A stretch of 5,884 bases of DNA from CALRBF01 sp964646465. GTDB lineage: Bacteria; Patescibacteriota; Minisyncoccia; SW-4-49-11. Under the pieces are notes generated by a model. The model did not search any database and had not been told where the DNA came from. It was given only the letters and a program-made list of their open reading frames with translations. The stretch lies in NCBI GenBank assembly GCA_964646465.1, contig CAZYEN010000031.1:1-5884 (forward strand), given 5' to 3'. The position numbers and the translations under genes were made by a program. Below, in pieces: positions 1 through 5,481 of the stretch (positions are counted from its first letter, which is position 1; every line of letters starts with the position of its first letter).

Positions 1-686
1 CTTCCGATCGAATCAACTTGTAGTGGAGCGTAATCTCCATCAGTGCTTACTAAAGATGTGTCAGCATCGTGTCTTACGGCTAAAGACATAATACCTGAGT
101 CGCCAGAGCTATGAGCTGCATCTTCAACTTTAGTTAGATTATCAATATCTGTTTCGATATTGTTTAAAGAAGTGTCAATATTGCTTACTGAGGTTTCAAT
201 TGCATCTAAAGACGAGTTCGCAGCTACTAATTCAGCTTTTACGTCAGTATCGTGAACATAAAGTTCACCAGCAGTATTAATCTTTAATGCACCGTAATCA
301 CCGTCAGCTGAAGTGCTATTAGCAAGCGTATCTTGTCTAACAGCTAGCATGAATGCGCCTAAGTCTCCACTTGAATGAGCGGAATCTTCTTCATAAACAA
401 AGTCAAAATCAACGTCTAGGTCAGTTACGGTCTTAACTCTACCGAATTCGTCTACGGATATTGGAGAATAATCACCATCAGTTGAAGTTAGAGAAGCATC
501 GCTGTCATTCCTAACGCCCATCATGAATAATCCAGCATCACCTGAAGAATGTGCTGAATCTTCTAAGTAGCGACCAGAAATTATTAGTCTGCCACTAGAA
601 TCTAGTAAAAGTTCTGCAAGTTGAGTGTCTGTTAGAGATGGTAACGAAGATAAATACCTACCTACTAATAGTCCGAAATCGTTCAT
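1..686 (-). CDS. Repeat-containing phage virion (probable fibre/appendage) protein, C-terminus outside window
   Basis: The frame is open from an ATG at 686 to the window edge, giving 228 residues with no stop, so the gene is partial at its 3' end. A strong SD (GGGAGGA, 691-697) lies four bases before the ATG. The sequence shows three copies of a unit at about residues 42-84, 100-144 and 188-228, with the pattern AHSSGDxG, then VRxD, then DGDY and a G-(R/E)-(V/L) strand. Residues 153-187 between units 2 and 3 are rich in regularly spaced I, L and V and look like a short coiled coil. Units of this kind are, from memory, common in virion proteins of environmental tailed phages; the exact role is inferred. 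The gene is last in a structural gene run, which fits a fibre, tail-appendage or capsid-surface protein. No signal peptide, membrane segment or enzymatic motif is visible. I am confident that it is a real gene and less sure of the role. Confidence 0.75.
   Translation of the reverse strand, partial: MNDFGLLVGRYLSSLPSLTDTQLAELLLDSSGRLIISGRYLEDSAHSSGDAGLFMMGVRNDSDASLTSTDGDYSPISVDEFGRVKTVTDLDVDFDFVYEEDSAHSSGDLGAFMLAVRQDTLANSTSADGDYGALKINTAGELYVHDTDVKAELVAANSSLDAIETSVSNIDTSLNNIETDIDNLTKVEDAAHSSGDSGIMSLAVRHDADTSLVSTDGDYAPLQVDSIG
3..563 (-). repeat. Three-unit protein-coding repeat (AHSSGD...VRxD...DGDY units)
   Basis: Unit 1 covers about 563-435, unit 2 about 389-255 and unit 3 about 125-3. Each encodes E-D-(S/A)-A-H-S-S-G-D, a hydrophobic stretch ending VRxD, then a (S/T)xDGDY turn and a (V/I)-(D/N)-x-x-G strand. 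The starts are 58 and 88 residues apart; the extra length before unit 3 is a predicted coiled coil. The repeat is conserved in protein and diverged at DNA level, so it is an old internal duplication, not a recent tandem copy. Unit 3 is cut by the window edge and more units may follow. Confidence 0.8.
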
Positions 687-717
687 TGTGTCCTCCCATA
701 AACTTGTAAAATACTAA

Positions 718-942
718 TTACGACTCTTTAGGACCGGTTAGTTTGTTATTCTCCTCGGTTACTGCCTGTTCTATATCAGTTAAAATTGGGAATATTTCAT
801 TTTTCTGAAATTCTTCTAATTTAACTTTTAATAAGTCCAATTTCTGCTGAATATCTTTAATTTTATCTGTTGGTTCATATTTTTCTAGAGAACCAACTAT
901 AATTTGTAGATGTAGTTTATTTCGATCAAAGTGTAAAAACAT
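718..942 (-). CDS. Small helical protein of unknown function (74 aa)
   Basis: This is a complete short gene with a GAGGAG SD six bases before its ATG. The SD directly follows the TAG stop of the preceding gene, so the two are tightly packed and probably translated together. Residues 1-18 look like a beta strand with mixed charge. From about residue 24 to 66 the sequence is Lys/Glu-rich with hydrophobics at heptad-like spacing (IKDIQQKL, LLKVKL, ILTDIEQAV), which suggests a coiled coil, interrupted by a Pro at residue 52. I do not recognise the family. Lying between two probable virion proteins, it may be a small structural or chaperone-like factor, but the sequence does not show this. It ends 31 bases before the next ATG. 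Its good SD and spacing argue that it is real. Confidence 0.65.
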   Translation of the reverse strand: MFLHFDRNKLHLQIIVGSLEKYEPTDKIKDIQQKLDLLKVKLEEFQKNEIFPILTDIEQAVTEENNKLTGPKES

Positions 943-953
943 GTTTTTCTCCT

Positions 954-1598
954 CTAAGCTATATAACCTTCTAATGAAACAAATGTTGAATAACTTGGTT
1001 TAAATTGTCTATCTATTTGAGCCTCTACTGTAAGAACTTGAGCAGACGGTAGAGGTCTATGTTCGTCAAATTTAAAACTTACGTTACGTTCAACTGAACT
1101 CGTTTTAAGTATCTTTTTTGTAACTCCATTAATTTTTAGTTTAAAAGTTGCTGGAGTTTCACAAGTACACTCTACTTTTATAATCTTTGTATTAACATTT
1201 GAAGATGTGAATGAGTAAATTTCTTTATAAGATAAGTTATTTACAAAATCTTCTCGTTCATCTGCGATAGGACTATTATGTCCGCTAATTGCTATATTGT
1301 CGCCGCCTTTAGCGTCAACAGCAGTGTTTACGTTTATAGATCCATCTGAATTTACTAGTAGAATATCACCAGTGGAAGGGTTACCTATGTGTACGCCATC
1401 AGTATCTACGTTTAAATCTACATCAACAGTGAGGTTTTCTAGTGTAACGGCGGCATCTACGCAAAGTCTTCTTTTACCGTCAGGAGCCAAAATCACATCT
1501 ACCGGTAGTCCTGTTTTAGGATCAACCAAAGTGTTGCCTTGAGCAACCCCTCTTTGATTTATTTGGCTACCAGAAGATCTAAATGATTTTGTGCTCAT
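954..1598 (-). CDS. Probable phage virion/fibre-associated protein (214 aa)
   Basis: The ATG at 1598 overlaps the TAA stop of the upstream gene by one base (TAATG). No strong SD is visible (only a GAAAAGAA-like stretch), so translation is probably coupled to the upstream gene. Residues 1-25 are polar and Ser/Gly/Gln-rich. Residues 26-95 contain short turns of the type DPKTGLPVDV, APDGKRRL, VHIGNPSTGD and VNSDGSINV, which read as small beta strands joined by Asp/Gly turns and resemble strands in the repeat protein that ends this window. Residues about 120-214 look like a compact all-beta domain (CTCETPATFKLKING, then RNVSFKFDEHRPL, then a C-terminal SLEGYI strand). The architecture and position fit a virion surface, fibre-base or decoration protein. 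This is inference from composition and context; I see no motif that fixes the role. Confidence 0.65.
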   Translation of the reverse strand: MSTKSFRSSGSQINQRGVAQGNTLVDPKTGLPVDVILAPDGKRRLCVDAAVTLENLTVDVDLNVDTDGVHIGNPSTGDILLVNSDGSINVNTAVDAKGGDNIAISGHNSPIADEREDFVNNLSYKEIYSFTSSNVNTKIIKVECTCETPATFKLKINGVTKKILKTSSVERNVSFKFDEHRPLPSAQVLTVEAQIDRQFKPSYSTFVSLEGYIA

Positions 1599-2173
1599 TA
1601 TTGACTATTCTTTTCATTATATAATTTTTCAAGTTCTTTAAAAACTTTATCTTTCCAAGCTTTTTTCTCGTCTTTATCCATAAATCTTGACTTATGAATA
1701 TTTAATTTATCTATTTCTGGATCAGAGTACATATGAATTTTGCAATATTGAGAAGGACTATATTTATGTGCTTCAAAACTACAAATTTCACCATTTTCTT
1801 TTATAAATTTGCATCCGCCAGAAGCTATATGTTGTTCAACTGCTTCTTCTTTTTGTATTTGTAGCTCTTTATTAACATCTTCATCTAATAAAGTAATATA
1901 TTTATTATAAACATCTTTACCATAAATAGTAAAAACATCATAAGGTTTAGTTATAAATGGTAGTTTTTTAAGAAATAATAATGGCAGTTCTTTAGAATTT
2001 TTAAGTGCAGGAAGTTTTTTAAGAGAAAAATATAGTTTTGAATTTTTTTCTACTACAGCAAACCCACCTCTAAATTTAACGCCATTTATTACGTAATTAA
2101 CACCAGGAATAGTATGACGAATAATAATGTAATCTCTATCATCAGTAGTTCCTTTAGTTAACCAGTAACTCAT
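1598..2173 (-). CDS. Uncharacterised phage protein with CxnCxnCxxH zinc-binding-like motif (191 aa)
   Basis: The start ATG at 2173 has a GAGGAG SD about seven bases upstream. It is the first gene after the capsid gene and overlaps the next gene by one base. The N-terminal 100 residues are Lys- and aromatic-rich and look like a beta-rich domain (GVKFRGGFAVV, then FLKKLPFITKPYDVF, then GKDVYNKYI). Residues about 119-145 contain a cluster C-x9-C-x12-C-x2-H with an internal NGEIC and a Ser/Gln-Tyr-Cys segment. This resembles the short C...G..C...A......C..H knuckles in several uncharacterised phage and bacterial proteins, so zinc binding is plausible but unproven. The C-terminal 40 residues are highly charged and probably helical. 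In many tailed phages this slot encodes head-completion or neck proteins, so that is one option; a nucleic-acid-binding role is another. The coding DNA is visibly more AT-rich than the capsid gene. Confidence 0.65.
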   Translation of the reverse strand: MSYWLTKGTTDDRDYIIIRHTIPGVNYVINGVKFRGGFAVVEKNSKLYFSLKKLPALKNSKELPLLFLKKLPFITKPYDVFTIYGKDVYNKYITLLDEDVNKELQIQKEEAVEQHIASGGCKFIKENGEICSFEAHKYSPSQYCKIHMYSDPEIDKLNIHKSRFMDKDEKKAWKDKVFKELEKLYNEKNSQ

Positions 2174-2202
2174 ATTTTTTCTCCTCGGATAATTTAAAAA
2201 TT

Positions 2203-2254
2203 AATAATAGGATGACGAAATATTCGTTTTACTGGATTAACCAAACCTATTATT
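2203..2254 (-). terminator. Imperfect hairpin region after the capsid gene (possible weak terminator or processing site)
   Basis: In the 106-nt gap after the capsid stop, a 9-base inverted repeat (AATAATAGG / CCTATTATT, arms 2246-2254 and 2203-2211) encloses a smaller perfect hairpin (ACGAA-TAT-TTCGT, 2227-2215). In the direction of transcription the outer arm is followed by TTTTT within an AT-rich stretch. The outer stem is weak and has a long interior, so this is not a classical Rho-independent terminator. It could lower expression of downstream genes relative to capsid, protect the capsid mRNA 3' end, or be an RNase site. No convincing promoter is visible in this gap. Confidence 0.35.
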
Positions 2255-2279
2255 TTAAAGTAACTTTACCTAATTAAGA

Positions 2280-3281
2280 TTAGGCTCCTAGTGGTAAGCA
2301 ACCATAGACACGAGCAAGAGCTAGACGATTATATAACTCAAAACCACAATACCACTTCATCCTATACTGGTAGCTATTCTCGTCTTCTCGTGGACCTACG
2401 TACTCAAGTTTTAGACCTGCGTTGTTAGCAGAGGTGAAGCCGCATATACCTTTAAACTCACCCCAGCAACCAGCGTAGATAGAAGAACCGTCGATACGCT
2501 CTGCAACTACCGCATCTTGTGCAGCTGTAAATAACGAAGCTGTATTAACAGCTTGGCGTTCTACCATCTTATTTTGTTCTGGATCAAAGAATGAACCGGA
2601 AACAGTTAAATTGATAGTAGCAGAACCTTGTCCACTTACGATTGGATAACGATACATTACGCCATCATTTCCTCTCATGAGTAAATGATCCATATGAGCA
2701 GATACTGAACCGCTTAGAACTACTGTATCGGCGTCTGTGATAGAGCTGAGAGTAAGTTCTTGAGTTTCAACTGCTTCATAACGGCTAATGAAATCGTTAC
2801 GGAAAACTGGGATATCTTGGTAATGTAACATTGGCCTATCATTACCTAAGCCCTTACGTTGAATTTGAGAAGCATCGGTTCCACCGCCAGTATTTCTTAG
2901 AAGTACTCTTAAGATACGGATATCTCTTGAGTGCATCATAATGTAATCTGGTCGAGCTGCTGTTACTCGGTCAATTAGGTCATCCATATCTTCTAGAGTC
3001 ATTACTCTACCTTTTCGACCTAAACGGGCAGAAGATGGATCGTCTTCTACTAGTTCTAAAGTTTGAGTAGCAGCTCCATTATTAAAAAATGGATGGTTAA
3101 CGTCGTCAACGTTTCCTGATTCTGCGTCTAAAATAGAAGCAAGGCCGTGGAAACGATCAGCTAAACCGATGGGGCCGTTATTACTTTGAATAAGAGCGCC
3201 GCCTCTTTTTGCATTAACAATAGCGTTCATGTATAAACGAGCTACTGCTTTTGCTTTTGAACTAATTTGAACTTGAAGTTG
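2280..3281 (-). CDS. Major capsid protein, exon 2 (residues 107-439)
   Basis: This is the second part of the split capsid gene. Joined to exon 1 (4507-4190) it gives a 439-aa protein in one continuous frame, a typical size for a phage coat subunit. Exon 2 starts at the CAA codon at 3281, fixed by the intron-terminal G at 3282 and the P10 pairing. Its first 17 residues (starting QLQVQISSKAKAVARLY) lie before the ATG at 3230 that an ORF caller would choose. The ISSKAKAVARLYMNA helix, a central region with DxPVFRND-like strands and a C-terminal strand YRMKWYCGFELYN followed by LALARVYG are characteristic of HK97-fold coat proteins as I know them. The product assembles the icosahedral head together with the scaffold protein encoded immediately upstream. 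It ends with TAA at 2282-2280. Family assignment is by pattern and context, not by a database search. Confidence 0.85.
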   Translation of the reverse strand, partial: QLQVQISSKAKAVARLYMNAIVNAKRGGALIQSNNGPIGLADRFHGLASILDAESGNVDDVNHPFFNNGAATQTLELVEDDPSSARLGRKGRVMTLEDMDDLIDRVTAARPDYIMMHSRDIRILRVLLRNTGGGTDASQIQRKGLGNDRPMLHYQDIPVFRNDFISRYEAVETQELTLSSITDADTVVLSGSVSAHMDHLLMRGNDGVMYRYPIVSGQGSATINLTVSGSFFDPEQNKMVERQAVNTASLFTAAQDAVVAERIDGSSIYAGCWGEFKGICGFTSANNAGLKLEYVGPREDENSYQYRMKWYCGFELYNRLALARVYGCLPLGA

Positions 3282-3349
3282 CCTTCGTACTTTATATTTC
3301 TATAAAGAGTGGACTATATCTTAACTATTCGCCAATAGTTTCCTGGGTA

Positions 3350-3971
3350 TTACAACAGGTTTATTTTATATTGGAATTCTGGTAGTATGTATTGTTTTAT
3401 TATTTCTACGAATTTTACTGCTTGTTGTTTACCAATTCGTAATCTATACATACCATGATTTTTATTTAATCGGAACTCTATTCCATAATTAGTTTTAAAA
3501 TATTCGATTATTAGATTATGTTCTTCTTCGGTCATGTAAGTATTTAAATATAAACTAACTGAAGTTCTTTCATTTTTTACTGATTTTCCTAATCCACCAT
3601 CGTCCATATACCAATAAGCAATACTTTTAGGAGTTAATAAACTTAAAGCAGCTCTTGTTATTACTTTCTTTTTATTAGGATAAAACAATTTATATAACTT
3701 AGTTAATTCAGTATTAGTAAACGTACATAAAACGTAAGAAGGATAATATTTATTAGTTCTTTTATCGAATATTAACTTCTTTTTAACGCCAGTAGGACAT
3801 ATATCTTTTAATAATTCAGCCTTATGCTCTATATAAAACTTTTGTGGTTCACCGTGAGTAAGTTGTATTCTAGCATTTTTAGCTGGTTTGGATAAGTGCC
3901 CATCTCCAAAAATAGTTCCGATTATGAATTCCATACAATCTTTCGACAAAGTTATCTGTTTTACAACAGGT
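3350..3971 (-). repeat. 11-bp direct repeat near both ends of the endonuclease gene
   Basis: The 11-mer ACCTGTTGTAA (minus strand) occurs at 3971-3961, inside codons 7-11 of the endonuclease gene, and again at 3360-3350, where it supplies the last codons and the stop. Both copies are exact and lie 611 bases apart. They could mark the way the endonuclease gene entered the intron loop, or be chance. Recombination between them would delete nearly all of the gene while leaving the intron core intact. Confidence 0.6.
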
Positions 3972-3991
3972 GAATATTTGCTATTATCCAT
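3350..3991 (-). CDS. LAGLIDADG homing endonuclease encoded in the intron (213 aa)
   Basis: A site-specific DNA endonuclease that would cut intronless copies of the capsid gene so that repair copies the intron into them. Two LAGLIDADG-type helices are visible: residues 22-33 (FIIGTIFGDGHL, likely catalytic Asp30) and residues 124-134 (IAYWYMDDGGL, likely catalytic Asp131). With two motifs about 100 residues apart the protein should act as a monomer with two pseudo-symmetric halves. The arrangement resembles the LAGLIDADG_2-type family. The length is normal and both acidic residues are intact, so it is probably active. It starts at the ATG at 3991, with AGGAG (4007-4003) eleven bases upstream. 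That SD overlaps the P7.1 strand, so intron folding may limit its translation. The stop falls two bases before the 3' P7.1/P3 strands, so the gene sits in a peripheral loop without breaking the ribozyme core. It is more AT-rich than the exons. Confidence 0.92.
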   Translation of the reverse strand: MDNSKYSPVVKQITLSKDCMEFIIGTIFGDGHLSKPAKNARIQLTHGEPQKFYIEHKAELLKDICPTGVKKKLIFDKRTNKYYPSYVLCTFTNTELTKLYKLFYPNKKKVITRAALSLLTPKSIAYWYMDDGGLGKSVKNERTSVSLYLNTYMTEEEHNLIIEYFKTNYGIEFRLNKNHGMYRLRIGKQQAVKFVEIIKQYILPEFQYKINLL

Positions 3992-4189
3992 TACTTCGTC
4001 TACTCCTACCCGTTTAGTCTCTGAGGTCCAATCCCATTAGGATCGCTACCTGCTGATTGCCCAATCTTAACTGTTTTTCAAACTATCACACTTAATATTA
4101 CTATTTATGTTGTAGTAAGTTAAGCTCTAAGGGTGTTCCAGCATATCACAGGATTTTATAACGACCAACTTGCTTTATGCAGCTAATAA

Positions 4190-4507
4190 ATCGTTAGTTT
4201 CGCTAAACTGATCTTCTAGTTGTCCATCAAGAATGATTTCAGCAATAATTGCTGTTAAGTTAACGTTTACGTTCTCAAAGGTAGCACCACTTTGGTACTT
4301 AGTTTGGTTTAGGTTAGCTCCAGGAGCTGCGAAAGCGGCTGCAGCTAAGGTTTTTTCTCTGGTAAAAGTATAAGCTAAACCTTCGAAAACTACGAATGGA
4401 AGATATTGAAACCACTCATCTACTGAAATAATGTCTGCAATAATACCTTCTACTAACATATTGTTAGAAAGTTTTGCAGCATCGCTTAAAGATACGACTT
4501 GAGCCAT
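4190..4507 (-). CDS. Major capsid protein, exon 1 (residues 1-106)
   Basis: This exon encodes the N-terminal 106 residues of the coat protein, from the ATG at 4507 to the Asp codon ending at 4190. The opening (SLSDAAKLSNNMLV, then GIIADIISVDEWFQYLPF) matches the N-terminal pattern I know from HK97-fold capsid proteins: a short helix, then strands, then the acidic DGQLEDQFSETND segment. The frame runs only four codons into the intron (LLAA) before a TAA at 4177-4175, so unspliced message would make a 110-aa truncated product. The splice junction falls between codons, giving ...SETND joined to QLQVQ.... The gene has the best SD in the window, lies 18 bases after the scaffold stop and is clearly co-transcribed with it. 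Confidence 0.88.
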
Positions 4508-4517
4508 AATTTAAAGA

Positions 4518-4523
4518 CCTCCT
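4518..4523 (-). promoter_or_regulatory. Strong Shine-Dalgarno of the capsid gene
   Basis: AGGAGG, a full match to the 16S anti-SD core, lies ten bases before the capsid ATG and just after the scaffold stop. It is the strongest ribosome binding site here, as expected for the most abundant virion protein, and it confirms the start at 4507. Confidence 0.8.
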
Positions 4524-4525
4524 AA

Positions 4526-5434
4526 TTATTTTTTTAAATTTGCATTAAAAGCAGCGTTCTTCTCTCCTTGACGCATATGTTTCAAAGCAGTACCTATTTT
4601 TTCAGAAGAAGACATACTATCTAATTCAGATCGAATCTTCTTTTGGTACTCTTCGTTTGTTAGTCTAGCTCCGTCCTTAGCGCCAGGGACTGAATGATTT
4701 ACTGTAACTACTTTATCTTCAAACATACCCTTAATCTTAGCTTCTGAAAGATTTACAAGAGCGTCTCTAGGATCTCCAGCTCCTTTAACTAATAATTCTG
4801 CCATAGACCTAAATTTCTCAGGTATAGTAGCTAGTTCTTCCGTTAACTTATTAGTGTACATCTCTTGTTGAGCCTTCTGCTCTGCTTCAAAACGTGTCAA
4901 TTGTGATCTATAGGTCTCTTCCTTAGTTTGAAATTCACGCTGAACCGCCTCAAGTCTAGCTTGATATTCTGCTAATAAAGCTTCCCTATGAGCCAACTTT
5001 TCTGATACGTCTCTCTTTTTATCCTCTTCCTTTTTCCTAAGATCTTCTAATTCCTTTGCTGATTGCATAAAAGGTTTATACTTTTCTTCCACTGCAGTTA
5101 CTCTATCATCTAATTGTTTTTTAAGAGTATCTACAGCTTCTTCGTATTTATGACGATTAAGTTTTGCTTCCTCTCTCGCCTTTTTAACCTCTTTTAATGC
5201 ACTCTCCAACGTCCATGTGGAAGGGTCTGTTTCAACAGTTGTTTTTGAAGGCTCTTCCTTCTGAACTGATGTCTCAGTATTTGTAGAACTTTCAGTCTTA
5301 GTAGTTCCAGGTGCTTGTGAAATCAAATTAGTGCCTCTTTCTAACGTGGTTTCCGTCGCTACTTGTTCCTTCTTTACTGGTTCATTCGTTGTACTGGACA
5401 TTTTACTGTTTAAAGCATTAAGTAAATCTGACAT
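4526..5434 (-). CDS. Scaffold-like head assembly protein (302 aa)
   Basis: A hydrophilic, highly charged protein encoded immediately upstream of the capsid gene, the usual place for a scaffold in tailed phages. Residues 1-72 are rich in Thr, Ser, Glu and Lys with low complexity, probably disordered. Residues about 73-205 form a long uninterrupted coiled coil (WTLESALKEVKKAREEA and many KKE/EEK blocks), followed by a short segment rich in Gly, Asp and Pro. The C-terminal 60 residues are helical and basic (EKIGTALKHMRQGEKNAAF), like the capsid-binding tails of known scaffolds. Scaffolds direct coat-subunit assembly inside the procapsid and leave or are degraded before packaging. No protease motif is visible, so any head protease would be encoded separately. 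The ATG at 5434 has an AAGGAA SD eight bases upstream. The call rests on position, length and composition; the family diverges too fast for motif proof. Confidence 0.82.
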   Translation of the reverse strand: MSDLLNALNSKMSSTTNEPVKKEQVATETTLERGTNLISQAPGTTKTESSTNTETSVQKEEPSKTTVETDPSTWTLESALKEVKKAREEAKLNRHKYEEAVDTLKKQLDDRVTAVEEKYKPFMQSAKELEDLRKKEEDKKRDVSEKLAHREALLAEYQARLEAVQREFQTKEETYRSQLTRFEAEQKAQQEMYTNKLTEELATIPEKFRSMAELLVKGAGDPRDALVNLSEAKIKGMFEDKVVTVNHSVPGAKDGARLTNEEYQKKIRSELDSMSSSEKIGTALKHMRQGEKNAAFNANLKK

Positions 5435-5450
5435 TGTTAATGTTCCTTTC

Positions 5451-5467
5451 TATCGGCTCTTCCGATA
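5451..5467 (-). promoter_or_regulatory. Hairpin just upstream of the scaffold ribosome binding site
   Basis: A perfect 6-bp stem (TATCGG / CCGATA) with a 5-nt AAGAG loop lies in the 47-nt gap before the scaffold gene. Its 3' arm ends a few bases before the AAGGAA SD. No T run follows on either strand, so it is not a Rho-independent terminator. It could stabilise the 5' end of a processed scaffold-capsid message or tune access to the SD. Function is inferred. Confidence 0.45.
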
Positions 5468-5481
5468 AGAAAAACCTCTTG

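Larger units (their letters stand above)
3282..4189 (-). ncRNA. Group I self-splicing intron in the capsid gene
   Basis: The core can be paired by eye. P1: exon TAACGAT (4196-4190) with guide GTCGTTA (4165-4159), including the U-G wobble at the 5' splice site. P10: guide AAGTTG (4171-4166) with exon 2 CAACTT (3281-3276). P3: TCCTG (4153-4149) with CAGGA (3345-3341). P4: TGCTG (4143-4139) with CAGCA (4055-4051). P5: CCC/GGG (4133-4131, 4062-4060) plus CTTAACT/AGTTAAG (4124-4118, 4072-4066). P6: GGT/ACC plus ATCC/GGAT within 4050-4025. P7: GACTA (4019-4015) with TAGTC (3316-3312), in the R and S contexts CAGAGACTAAACGG and AAGATATAGTCC known from phage group I introns. P8: AACTATT/AATAGTT (3340-3323). 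P9: CTTTATA-GAAA-TATAAAG (3307-3290). The intron ends in G at 3282. It is 908 nt long and carries an endonuclease gene between P7 and P3. An extra short pairing there (GGTA/TACC) suggests a group IA type with P7.1; the subclass is inferred. Confidence 0.93.

Noticed and set aside
1297..1542. 81-aa open frame on the plus strand
   Set aside because: It lies wholly opposite the 214-aa virion-like gene, has a Ser/Thr/Pro-rich composition typical of an antisense shadow, and runs against all other genes.
2174..2279. Phage promoter in the gap after the capsid gene
   Set aside because: The AT-rich sequence has many -10-like words but no paired -35 or recognisable late-promoter motif, so a call would be guesswork.
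2280..3230. Independent protein starting at the ATG at 3230
   Set aside because: No good SD precedes this ATG, and the 17 upstream codons continue the conserved capsid helix (KAKAVARLY); the ATG is an internal Met codon.
3323..3340. AACTATT/AATAGTT hairpin as a transcription terminator after the endonuclease gene
   Set aside because: It is followed by the S element (AAGATATAGTCC), not a T run, and is exactly where intron helix P8 should be.
2280..4507. Capsid gene broken by frameshift, or two separate capsid proteins
   Set aside because: The intervening 908 nt hold a full set of group I core helices, and the P1/P10 pairings define an in-frame join, so decay or two genes are not needed.
5451..5467. 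Rho-independent terminator before scaffold
   Set aside because: No T tract follows the stem on either strand, and transcription must continue into scaffold and capsid.
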